From assembly GCA_023443225.1 (NCBI GenBank), contig JAEZVF010000075.1:62001-126000 (forward strand): a DNA stretch of 64,000 nucleotides. The letters run 5' to 3'. Every line of letters begins with the position of its first letter. The first letter of the stretch is position 1. Made by a program: the position numbers and the translations under genes. The notes beneath the pieces were generated by a model that did not search any database, was not told the DNA's origin, and saw nothing but the letters and a program-made list of their open reading frames with translations. The stretch is from Bacillota bacterium. GTDB lineage: Bacteria; Bacillota; Clostridia; Lachnospirales; Lachnospiraceae. Shown one piece after another: positions 24,482 through 32,692 of the stretch.

Positions 24482-25160
24482 CAAATCGATACCCCAATCC
24501 ACGCAAAGTTTTAATATACTGCCCATAAGGGCCCATAGATTTTCGTAATAGTTTCATATGCGTATCCAGCGTCCTATCATCACCACAATAGTCAAAGCCC
24601 CACACTTCAGTCATTATTCTTTCTCGTGGTACAGCTATGTTTTTATTTCGTATCAAAAAAAACAAAAGGTCATATTCTTTTGGTGTAATTTCCGTTTGCA
24701 TACCATCAATGAACACCTTATATGCTGTCATATCTGCCTTGAAACCCTCTTTCTCAAAAATGATATGATTATCGTCATCCGACCTTGCATGATTACCTTT
24801 TTCTACTCTACGTAATATGGCAGCAACCCTAAGCATAATTTCTTTTGAAGAAAATGGTTTGACAACATAATCGTCGACACCTACCTCAAACCCCAACACC
24901 TTATCATACTCCTCACCACGAGCAGACAGCATGATTACCGGTGTATCTGAAGTTTTACGAATTTCTTTCACTGCAGAAAAACCGTCTAGTTCAGGCATCA
25001 TAATATCCATAATAATGATATCAAAGGTATTATTACGGCAAAGTTGCACTGCCTCCATACCATCACCAGCTTCAATAACTTCATGGCCCTCAAAGATGGC
25101 ATATCTCTTTATTACCTTACGAAGTCCTGCTTCATCATCACATATTAAAATATTAGCCAT
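24474..25160 (-). CDS. OmpR/PhoB-family response regulator
   Basis: 228 residues. Receiver domain with acidic pair CDDEAG, phospho-acceptor Asp in DIIIMDIMMPELDG and the VKPFSSKEI Lys; C-terminal winged helix TPKEYDLLFFLIRNKN ... VWGFDYCGDDRTLDTHMKLLRKSM. Such regulators bind direct repeats phased by 10-11 bp, and one such repeat lies upstream of the VTC operon. Has its own promoter. Confidence 0.94.
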   Translation of the reverse strand: MANILICDDEAGLRKVIKRYAIFEGHEVIEAGDGMEAVQLCRNNTFDIIIMDIMMPELDGFSAVKEIRKTSDTPVIMLSARGEEYDKVLGFEVGVDDYVVKPFSSKEIMLRVAAILRRVEKGNHARSDDDNHIIFEKEGFKADMTAYKVFIDGMQTEITPKEYDLLFFLIRNKNIAVPRERIMTEVWGFDYCGDDRTLDTHMKLLRKSMGPYGQYIKTLRGLGYRFDG

Positions 25161-25209
25161 TCTATCGCCATTCCTTTCACTTCTATTCTTTATACCCTAT
25201 TCTTTATTC

Positions 25210-25237
25210 ATTCTATCATATTATTTTATAGAGTCAA
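25210..25237 (-). promoter_or_regulatory. Promoter of the response regulator/kinase pair
   Basis: Minus-strand TTGACT (25232-25237), 16-bp spacer, TAGAAT (25210-25215), about 50 bases before the regulator start and after the CotH-gene hairpin. Confidence 0.6.
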
Positions 25238-25248
25238 AGTTAACTTAA

Positions 25249-25277
25249 GCCGCAATACGAAAAGTATTTTGCGGCTT
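25249..25277 (-). terminator. Hairpin after the CotH-family gene
   Basis: GCCGCAATAC / GTATTTTGCGGC around a short loop, five bases from the cotH-like stop. The T tract on the minus strand is weak (TTAAGTTAACTTTG), so termination may be partial. Confidence 0.55.
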
Positions 25278-25281
25278 TCGA

Positions 25282-27183
25282 TTAATAGTTCTTTTTGAAT
25301 CTCGCAACAAATAGCAAAGCTGCAATTAGTACCAATGTCGGCACTACGATATAGATAAGACTGTTGGTTTTAAAACCATAAGCTACCAAAGCGCTCATAT
25401 TGGAAGGATTTGATGTGTTATTATCTGGTATATTTTTATCTGATTTATTCTGTCCCATTTTACTAAACTGTTCTCCACCCATTGTAGAAAACTGCTCAAT
25501 TTGCTCCTCTGTCAGCCCTAAAGATAGCAGAGTCTTTGTTACTTCATCTGTGATTTCACCGTTTGCCTGCCAGATAATATCCATAGCTTTTTTCATCGTT
25601 TCGGCATCTATACCGTTATTCTTATCAATTCGTAATGTACTTTTTCCTAGAACATCTATTTCACCATGAAAATTGTTGTCATTGCCACCCTTTCCACCCA
25701 TCATGCTGCCAAGATCAGATAAGTTCAAATCACCTGCTGAAACAAGCTGAGTGGTGTCGGAATGATTCACTGTCGCGGTTGAGGGAACCGTCCCATCAAG
25801 CTGACCCTGCACACTTTCGAAACGAAGATTACCGAGTGTAATAAAAGCTGAAACAGCAGTTTTATACTCCTCATAAGTACAAAAGGCAGTAGCATCATTT
25901 TTTACATAATCAGAAATCAATGTATCCAACGTATTTATTTTTTCCTCAAACTTACCATTTGTAAAATAGTTATCAAGTAACTGCTGTAGATAATCGTGAT
26001 ACCTTTCCAAATATTCCGGATTTTCAAAAAGCTTATCTATTAATGGACGGCTTGTAAGTTCAACGCCACTAACTGGAGTATCAATTGGAAAGTTTATCAC
26101 AGAAGAAGCACTACCACTTTGAAATCCACCCCATGCAAGGTTGTAGTCCCATGGCAAAATGGTAATCTGAACATCACGCTCATAGATATAATAATTTTGT
26201 GCCATACTGGAACTATAACTATCTAAATTCACAACAATTGTATGTGCAGCCAGATAGCGTAAAATCTGATCAACATCAAAGTACTCTTCTAATGCATTGC
26301 CTTCTGAAAGTGCTTTTAGAGCTTGTACAACACGCTGAAAATCACTTTCTGTGCCTTTTCCTACAACATTGTTAAATATAGCACCGTAACTTGCTAAGTT
26401 TTCATCAGTATATTCCAGACTACCGCCAGAGCTGGCACGGTTATCTTTTCCTTCAAACATTTTGACTGTATCATTGGCGTCTGATGTTAAGAAAGAGGGA
26501 GCTTCTCTATTATTTTCCTGCTCTCCTGGTTGATTTACCCCCTCATTTCCACCCATATCCATACTTTTCACGTTGTATAGCATTCCCAAGGTGTCACCAA
26601 AAACACGCTGTTCGAAACTATCGTTATACAGTTCCACTGCCAAATACAGGCCCCAGTTTTCACCATTAATTTTGATATCTGCAAAACCAAAACAGGGTGC
26701 TTCCACACCGGCTTCCTGCATTAATTCATAGGAAACGTACTCCTTCATGTAGGTGTTATCCCCAAGCATATTATTGACCACAAAACTCTCAAGTCCAAAA
26801 CAGGTCTGATCTTTGATGTATTCGTTAAATTGTAGTCGTAAACTATATCGGTCGCTTTCAGAGCTGGCGACTTGGGTTAAGCTGGAGTTACCCTTCGGAC
26901 GAATACCAACATTTTTAAATCTTGTACCATTGACAAGCACATCAGCCATGATATATTGCTCTTTTGTAGCATTGTCAAGCATCTCTTGCCAATCAGCTTC
27001 ATTAGCAATAATCTCAATCGAAATAATATCAGTTCCAAAAATCTTAGTTACATAATCTGCCTCGCTTTTTTTACCTCCGTTAACTAATTGTTTATTACCT
27101 AATATTATAAAAGCAATGCTTATGATCAAGGCAAACACTACGGTCACAGCAACAATCATGTTTATTTTTTTACTTTGTATCAT
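25282..27183 (-). CDS. CotH-kinase-family protein, membrane-anchored at both ends
   Basis: 633 residues. N-terminal membrane segment (~10-28), then a CotH domain: ADVLVNGTRFKNVGIRPKGNSS, CFGLESFVVNNMLGDNTYMKEYVSYELMQEAG, WGLYLAVELY, and the metal/ATP segment ILPWDYNLAWGGF. A linker with Gly/Asn/Ser repeats follows, and a C-terminal membrane helix (~605-625). CotH kinases phosphorylate spore-coat proteins in Bacillus; vegetative homologues are common beside VTC and DUF4956 genes. Target unknown. Third gene of the VTC operon. Confidence 0.87.
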   Translation of the reverse strand: MIQSKKINMIVAVTVVFALIISIAFIILGNKQLVNGGKKSEADYVTKIFGTDIISIEIIANEADWQEMLDNATKEQYIMADVLVNGTRFKNVGIRPKGNSSLTQVASSESDRYSLRLQFNEYIKDQTCFGLESFVVNNMLGDNTYMKEYVSYELMQEAGVEAPCFGFADIKINGENWGLYLAVELYNDSFEQRVFGDTLGMLYNVKSMDMGGNEGVNQPGEQENNREAPSFLTSDANDTVKMFEGKDNRASSGGSLEYTDENLASYGAIFNNVVGKGTESDFQRVVQALKALSEGNALEEYFDVDQILRYLAAHTIVVNLDSYSSSMAQNYYIYERDVQITILPWDYNLAWGGFQSGSASSVINFPIDTPVSGVELTSRPLIDKLFENPEYLERYHDYLQQLLDNYFTNGKFEEKINTLDTLISDYVKNDATAFCTYEEYKTAVSAFITLGNLRFESVQGQLDGTVPSTATVNHSDTTQLVSAGDLNLSDLGSMMGGKGGNDNNFHGEIDVLGKSTLRIDKNNGIDAETMKKAMDIIWQANGEITDEVTKTLLSLGLTEEQIEQFSTMGGEQFSKMGQNKSDKNIPDNNTSNPSNMSALVAYGFKTNSLIYIVVPTLVLIAALLFVARFKKNY

Positions 27184-27206
27184 GTTTTCTCCTCGATTTC
27201 ATATAC

Positions 27207-27878
27207 TTATGCGGTATAATCGCCATTGTAACTTACAAGACAAGCATTATTTACGTTGTTTATACTAAGCAATTCATTCAGTAATTTTGCTGACATATCC
27301 ATAAGACGAACTTCAACCGTAAGCTCAATACCGTTTTGAGAAACCGTTTTTGCCTTAATTAAGCTTTTCTTGGTCTTTGCTTTTATCAATTTCATGCAAT
27401 TATTTTCTGCCTCTTCACTTTCAAGATTAAGTACTATGATATAAGGCGTGTCGTTACTTTTCTTGTTAGCAAATAAAAGAAGAATAATTCCAATGAATAC
27501 CGACCCAATAATACCAAGTGGAATTAATCCTGCACCAATGACGATACCTACCGAAATAGCCCAGAACAAAAATGCAATATCAAGGGTCTCTTTCACAGCT
27601 GTTCTAAAACGAACGATAGACAATGCACCTACCATACCAAGTGATAAAATAATGTTTGATGTTACTGCAAGGATAATAAGTGTTGTAATCAAAGCCATAG
27701 CTATTATGGAAACACCAAAGGATGCAGAATACATAACACCTGCAAATGTTTTTTTATAAACATAGAATATAAAAAGTCCGATTGCAAAGGAAATAAACAT
27801 AGCAAGTCCTACATCTAAAATAGAAAATTCCGTTGCTTTTTCTAAAAAACTTGATTTAAAAATATCATCAAATGTCAT
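27207..27878 (-). CDS. DUF4956 membrane protein
   Basis: 223 residues. About four membrane segments in the first 140 residues (GLAMFISFAIGLFIFYVY, VSIIAMALITTLIILAVTS, the GMVGALSIVRFRTAVKETLDIAFLFWAIS block typical of DUF4956, and IIGSVFIGIILLLFA), then a ~75-residue cytoplasmic ferredoxin-like tail. Function unknown; the family co-occurs with VTC and CotH genes. Between those two here, with 16 and 23 base gaps. Confidence 0.88.
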   Translation of the reverse strand: MTFDDIFKSSFLEKATEFSILDVGLAMFISFAIGLFIFYVYKKTFAGVMYSASFGVSIIAMALITTLIILAVTSNIILSLGMVGALSIVRFRTAVKETLDIAFLFWAISVGIVIGAGLIPLGIIGSVFIGIILLLFANKKSNDTPYIIVLNLESEEAENNCMKLIKAKTKKSLIKAKTVSQNGIELTVEVRLMDMSAKLLNELLSINNVNNACLVSYNGDYTA

Positions 27879-27894
27879 TATAAATTACCTCCAT

Positions 27895-28575
27895 TTATAC
27901 AATTCTTGTTACTGCGTATTTTGAAAACGCAGTACTTCTTCTGCTGGAAAGGGACACCATCCCTCGAATTATTTCAGGCAGAAAGCTGTCATACTTTACT
28001 TCAAGAATATAAACTCTCAAAATTGGTATGGGGATGGGTTCCGTTTTCAAAAAATCATGAATGTTGAGGCTTGTGCGAATGTCATAATCCAAGGTAATAC
28101 GCACATTTCCCATCTTATAGACAAATGCCTCTCTCTTATAATCCACGATATTTTTTGCACGAAGCTGTTGGTAATACATTTTAGTATACAGCTCCAGGCA
28201 TATGGGGCTTTTGTTTTCTTTTAAGACAGCAAAGTCACCATGAAGTAAACGTCTGCACTCTTCTTCCGAAATTATGGCACTTTCTTTAAAACAAAGGCCA
28301 TTCTCTTTACTCTTTTTCTCAAGGCGTATAAAGGATGTATCGTCATCATAAAGACGTAAGCGAAACTTCTCACGCTGGTTTACACCGTCAATCTTTTCTT
28401 TTAATGCCTTATCGTTGTAATTATCAAAATAAAGACTCTTTACCCGATAGCCCTTTCCTCCTGCTGAGTTCTCGTCATAGCTGGCCACAACTGGTAGTCG
28501 TGTTCTAAGCTGTATTACATCGGCATAGTTTATATAATGCTTCAGCTCATGTCTGCCTTGGGCATTGCTCATCAT
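27895..28575 (-). CDS. VTC-domain (polyphosphate polymerase-like) protein
   Basis: 226 residues. A VTC tunnel domain: RHELKHYINYADV, KGYRVKSLYFDNYNDKALKEKIDG, REKFRLRLYDDDTSFIRLEKKSKENG and the late ILEVKYDSFLPEII supply the basic and acidic residues that line the polyphosphate-synthesising tunnel in yeast Vtc4. Bacterial members are mostly untested. ATG at 28575 has AAGGAG five bases before; the frame runs 9 codons further through this site. First gene of the operon. Confidence 0.88.
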   Translation of the reverse strand: MMSNAQGRHELKHYINYADVIQLRTRLPVVASYDENSAGGKGYRVKSLYFDNYNDKALKEKIDGVNQREKFRLRLYDDDTSFIRLEKKSKENGLCFKESAIISEEECRRLLHGDFAVLKENKSPICLELYTKMYYQQLRAKNIVDYKREAFVYKMGNVRITLDYDIRTSLNIHDFLKTEPIPIPILRVYILEVKYDSFLPEIIRGMVSLSSRRSTAFSKYAVTRIV

Positions 28576-28637
28576 TCTCACTCCTTTTTTTTGGAATGAC
28601 ATAATTGTAAGCTATGAAACTGAAGTGCAATTGTTCG

Positions 28638-28657
28638 TTATCTGAATTTTATCTGAA
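28638..28657 (-). promoter_or_regulatory. Direct repeat TTATCTGAA x2, candidate response-regulator site for the VTC operon
   Basis: Two perfect 9-bp copies (28638-28646 and 28649-28657) start 11 bp apart, about 65 bases before the VTC start and just upstream of a weak promoter (TTGCAC, 15 bp, TACAAT). Spacing by one helical turn is the hallmark of OmpR/PhoB-type sites. Confidence 0.6.
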
Positions 28658-28683
28658 ATATTATATAACACTACTAAAAGATA

Positions 28684-28720
28684 ATGAAAAAAGACGTGAA
28701 AGTCATTCTCTCACGTCTTT
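28684..28720 (-). terminator. Terminator after the pyridoxamine-oxidase-like gene
   Basis: AAAGACGTGA (28690-28699) pairs with TCACGTCTTT (28711-28720); on the minus strand it runs into TTTTTT. Eight bases past the stop of the FMN-binding gene. Confidence 0.85.
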
Positions 28721-28728
28721 AACTAAAT

Positions 28729-29241
28729 TTAGTAAAACTCTATTGCCTGTCTACTAGCAAATCCTTCCTTCTGGAATTCTGAATTCAGATAATCTATCCT
28801 CTTTGGAATTATCTTAATTAAATTCATTGGATTCGGTAATTTCTTTAACATATCTATCGGTATTTTCTTAAATTCTGCTATACTGATATATTCATTCGAA
28901 AATGGTTCAATCACTTCTGCAATTCCAGTTACCTGCATACCTTTCAAATTTCCAAACCCTTTATACTTATCATAAATTGCCAAGCATACATTTTTATTAT
29001 GTTCCAAAGCAATAAACTTCTCCCCGCCTTCTGAAAACATCCAGAAGACTCCATCATGATAAGTATACTCAATTGGTGTGCAACGCACAAAATCACCAGT
29101 TCCTGTTGCCAGGGCACAAGTATTGTTTGCCATTATGAATTCTTCCGCTTCTTCCAGGAGTACTTCTCTTGTTACTTTCTTACTTTCTGCTTCCTTCACC
29201 TTCCAGTGGTTTGCTGCACGCTCGTAATCTTTATGTGTCAT
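28729..29241 (-). CDS. Pyridoxamine 5'-phosphate oxidase-family (FMN-binding split barrel) protein
   Basis: 170 residues. MTHKDYERAANHWKVKEAE lead, then the split-barrel core NNTCALATGTGDFVRCTPIEYTYHDGVFWMFSEGGEKF and VCLAIYDKYKGFGNLKGMQVTGIAEVI. Members bind FMN or F420-like cofactors and act as general stress or detoxification proteins; the substrate is unknown. Stands alone between two operons, with its own terminator. Confidence 0.85.
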   Translation of the reverse strand: MTHKDYERAANHWKVKEAESKKVTREVLLEEAEEFIMANNTCALATGTGDFVRCTPIEYTYHDGVFWMFSEGGEKFIALEHNKNVCLAIYDKYKGFGNLKGMQVTGIAEVIEPFSNEYISIAEFKKIPIDMLKKLPNPMNLIKIIPKRIDYLNSEFQKEGFASRQAIEFY

Positions 29242-29279
29242 TTTCTAGCCTTCTTTCACCTTATATTGTAGCCTATCTA

Positions 29280-30728
29280 CTACTTTCTACCTAAAAGAGC
29301 ATTTTTTCGATACTCTGTTGGTGATACACCACAAATGCACTTAAAAATTTTCATAAAATTTTTCTCGTTTTCATAACCAACCGCCTTACCAATCTCTATC
29401 ACATGCATATCCGTAGCTTCCAGAAGTCTTTTTGCCTCTGTTATACGGATGTTTTTAAGATAATTAACAAAATTATGCCCCGTATATTGTTTAAAAGCAT
29501 ACGAGAATAGTGAATAATTCATCGAAATTGAATTAGATACAACAGCCATATTCAAATTTTTGTAGTAGTTTTCATTGAGATAAAGGATAGCCTCTTGAAT
29601 CTTTTGCTTATTCCGATAATCATTAAATTCAGACATAAGTTTTCCGTTTAATTTTACTAACCAATCCTTAAGTGCATTATAAAAATCTAAAGCAGTATGA
29701 TATGTATAGATTTCCTGCTCAAGTATATTTTCTTTTTGATTCATATTTATAACATTTTTATATAAAGATACTACTTTATTTAACAAAATATTCATACCCT
29801 CACAAAATTCATCAGGACTGATTTTTTGTATTTTGCATTTGTAATAAATATGATCCAAATCTCTTATTGCCTCCGCAATTTTAGCAGTACCCAATATTTG
29901 AACAATTTGGTTGATCCTTTGTTCCTCTATTACTTCAAATTTCTTATTTTCTTCCTTGTATTGTACTACATGTTCTCCACTAATAAAAGCTCTCTTTCTC
30001 GCTTCTAAAGCTTGACTATACGCCTCTTTGAGTTCTTGAAGCCCTTTGTGTGGTATACTACAGCCTACGTGTAAATCACGTAATTCCATAGAAAGTAGTT
30101 TCTCCAATTTACATTCATCTACAATAAACAGCCCTTGCTTTTCCACATTTTGCAAATATATAATTCCATCCTTTTCCGGAAAAATATCTTTATCATAATT
30201 CGTACAACATACCACATAATTATTTTCAACAAATAAATGATTAAATTGATTTATTATTACTTCTGCTTCATATTTAGAAATATCTTTGCTTAACACTAAA
30301 TACTTTATTAGCTGGTATTTCATTTTTAAAATTTTGTTTTGTTGTTCATTTTTATCTTGAATCTCTTTATCCAGCCTTACTAAAACATGATTAATCTGTG
30401 TTCTTTCCAGTGGTTTTAGAATATACTCTTTTACACCATAACGAAGCAGTTCCACGGCATAGGAGAAATCATCATATCCACTCACGACAACAGTTAATGG
30501 TATGTTAGAACACTTTTGCATTTCATGTACTAAGGTAATACCATCCATCTTAGGCATTCGAATATCTGTTATCATTACATCCACTACTTGAGTTTTAATG
30601 ATTTCTAATGCTTCCTGTCCATTCTTACACTCAATAATATTATGAATAACAACCGATGAACGTTGAGCAATAGTTTTAATTCCCTGACGTATCATTTTCT
30701 CATCTTCTACAATTAATAGTGTATTCAT
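29280..30728 (-). CDS. YesN-type response regulator with AraC DNA-binding domain
   Basis: 482 residues. Receiver domain (IVEDEKMIRQGIKTIA, phospho-Asp in DVMITDIRMPKMDG, LKPLERTQ), a ~230-residue middle region, and a C-terminal AraC pair of HTHs (LNMAVVSNSISMNYSLFSYAFKQYTG; IGKAVGYENEKNFMKIFKCICGVSPTEYRKN). Paired with the YesM-type kinase 62 bases upstream. Likely activates the neighbouring ABC and phosphorylase promoters, which share a 16-bp box. Confidence 0.93.
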   Translation of the reverse strand: MNTLLIVEDEKMIRQGIKTIAQRSSVVIHNIIECKNGQEALEIIKTQVVDVMITDIRMPKMDGITLVHEMQKCSNIPLTVVVSGYDDFSYAVELLRYGVKEYILKPLERTQINHVLVRLDKEIQDKNEQQNKILKMKYQLIKYLVLSKDISKYEAEVIINQFNHLFVENNYVVCCTNYDKDIFPEKDGIIYLQNVEKQGLFIVDECKLEKLLSMELRDLHVGCSIPHKGLQELKEAYSQALEARKRAFISGEHVVQYKEENKKFEVIEEQRINQIVQILGTAKIAEAIRDLDHIYYKCKIQKISPDEFCEGMNILLNKVVSLYKNVINMNQKENILEQEIYTYHTALDFYNALKDWLVKLNGKLMSEFNDYRNKQKIQEAILYLNENYYKNLNMAVVSNSISMNYSLFSYAFKQYTGHNFVNYLKNIRITEAKRLLEATDMHVIEIGKAVGYENEKNFMKIFKCICGVSPTEYRKNALLGRK

Positions 30729-30790
30729 CCTTCAACCCTCACATTACATATTTGAATTCTGCCTCGTATTATTTATATTTCACTTCCAAC

Positions 30791-32584
30791 CTATTCATTT
30801 TTTCGTGGTATTTTTACAGATACCTTTGTATAACAGCCTAGTTTTGACGAAATACTGAGACCGTATTCTTCACCAAAGTTTATTTTGATTCTATCTTGAA
30901 CGTTTTTAAGTCCTATACCATTACCAGATCCCCCATTCGTTTCAACGTTCCCTTCAATATTTTCACGTAGTTGCTCTAATTGATTTTCTTCTATCCCTTT
31001 TCCTTGATCTGATACTTCAATTATAAAATCATTCTGTTCCACTATCCCTTTTATATAAATATTAGTATCTTCTGCTATCTCTTCAATTCCGTGACAAATG
31101 GAATTTTCTACAATTGGTTGCAATGACATTTTGGGAATCTCCTGTTCCCAAAGAACATCCGGAATGTTCAGTGATAGATAAATCTCATAATCAAACCTCA
31201 AATTCATTAAAGCAATATAATTCTTTATATAATCTATTTCCTGTTTCACTGTTACATTCTTTGATAATCCTTTCATGCTATAACGTAACATTCTCCCAAG
31301 GGAGGTGATTGCATCTGATATAGCATAGCGTTCATCAATTTCTGCCATCATTTTAATTGATTCTAAAACATTATAAATAAAATGTGTATTAATCTGATTC
31401 TGAAGCGCACGAATCTCTGAGTTTTTTACCAAAACTTCTCGCTTAATACTGTTTTCCATTAATTGTTTAATCTTTTTTACCATAATATTAATTCTATTTG
31501 CCAGTTCAGATATTTCATCTGAACCTGTTATTGATATCTCAACATCTAGTTTTCCTTCTTGTATCTCGTGTAGTGCCTGATATACTGTATAAAATCGTTT
31601 AGACATTGCTTTTACTATGTAATTTATTGTCAGAATCATCGCTCCTATAGTGAGCATTAAATATAATATATATATGGAACGAAGTTTATTAATCTTTTGT
31701 ATTACATCTTTTAAAGAAACGACCTGAATCAAACGGCCTTTTAATTCTGGGATTGGCTTATAAGCAATTATGACATCCTCTCCTGCTATTCTCGTAACAT
31801 CATATTGATTCGTATCAGATTCTATATCAATAGAGTTAAAAATATCATTCATATATGGATTCCATCTATTTTCTAAGCTTACATCATAATATTGATTGTT
31901 TTCTTCATCAAGATAACATAACCATCCCTTGTCATTTGTGTCAAACAAGCCCGGAAATACATTGTCCATGCGAATAGCGACTTCTATAATACCTAGATCA
32001 TCATAATTATAATTTGAAATCTCTGTAACAAGAGACATAATATGCTTCGTTGGATTCATTACCTCTCTTGGAAAAATCTCATCGGTATAATTATATTCCC
32101 ATGTTCCGCTAACTAAGTCTTCCTTTCCCCACTTTAAACGTTCCATTCTTTCTTTGCGATATAGAATTGGCATCATTTCAACCATTGTATTGCTCTTAAC
32201 ATATACACGTATTTGATACAAATAGGGATTACTATTCACTAGACGCTCCATACTTGCAATTTCATTCAGATAAAAGTTCCTCTTTATAGATATATCAATA
32301 TCTTCCTCTGACTTTATTTTTTCTAAGTAGGATATCAAAGAGGTATTATTTAAAAACACCTGTGTTGACATATTGCATAACTCTATACTTTTTTGTAATT
32401 GTGAATAATTTTCTTCTATCGAATATTTCACTATACTGATCTGGTCATTTATGGTATTTTTACTCATATTATGAATGATGATAATGAATAATAGAATAAT
32501 AAGAACAAATGCAAAGAAAAACACAGTCAGTTTTATTTTCTGCGTAATCTTTAAATGATTAATCTTATTCTTTATTCTATTCAT
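30791..32584 (-). CDS. YesM-type membrane sensor histidine kinase
   Basis: 597 residues. Membrane segments ~17-38 and ~297-320 enclose a ~250-residue extracellular sensor. HAMP follows, then the LytS/YesM-type phospho-acceptor region LQNQINTHFIYNVLESIKMM (usual Pro before His replaced by Thr) and a HATPase with MSLQPIVENSICHGIE and GNGIGLKNVQDRI. Partner of the YesN regulator. Kinases of this class sense extracellular sugars, often through the solute-binding protein. Confidence 0.92.
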   Translation of the reverse strand: MNRIKNKINHLKITQKIKLTVFFFAFVLIILLFIIIIHNMSKNTINDQISIVKYSIEENYSQLQKSIELCNMSTQVFLNNTSLISYLEKIKSEEDIDISIKRNFYLNEIASMERLVNSNPYLYQIRVYVKSNTMVEMMPILYRKERMERLKWGKEDLVSGTWEYNYTDEIFPREVMNPTKHIMSLVTEISNYNYDDLGIIEVAIRMDNVFPGLFDTNDKGWLCYLDEENNQYYDVSLENRWNPYMNDIFNSIDIESDTNQYDVTRIAGEDVIIAYKPIPELKGRLIQVVSLKDVIQKINKLRSIYILYLMLTIGAMILTINYIVKAMSKRFYTVYQALHEIQEGKLDVEISITGSDEISELANRINIMVKKIKQLMENSIKREVLVKNSEIRALQNQINTHFIYNVLESIKMMAEIDERYAISDAITSLGRMLRYSMKGLSKNVTVKQEIDYIKNYIALMNLRFDYEIYLSLNIPDVLWEQEIPKMSLQPIVENSICHGIEEIAEDTNIYIKGIVEQNDFIIEVSDQGKGIEENQLEQLRENIEGNVETNGGSGNGIGLKNVQDRIKINFGEEYGLSISSKLGCYTKVSVKIPRKNE

Positions 32585-32630
32585 TCATAGTACCTCTCTT
32601 TTTGAATTATTCTTATATGAATTGTACCAC

Positions 32631-32665
32631 AAAACAGGCTGTTAAAAAAGAGTACAGCCTGTTTT
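32631..32665 (-). terminator. Hairpin between the solute-binding-protein gene and the kinase gene
   Basis: AAAACAGGCTGT (32631-32642) pairs with ACAGCCTGTTTT (32654-32665), a perfect 12-bp stem around an A-rich loop. On the minus strand TTTTGTGG follows. It separates the ABC operon from the regulator genes. Confidence 0.75.
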
Positions 32666-32692
32666 TGGAAAAATGAAGTTACAATAGTAAAT

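Noticed and set aside
25282..27183. CotH gene taken as evidence of a spore-coat cluster
   Set aside because: Neighbours are VTC, DUF4956 and a two-component system, and no other coat genes are present; vegetative CotH-kinase homologues are common.
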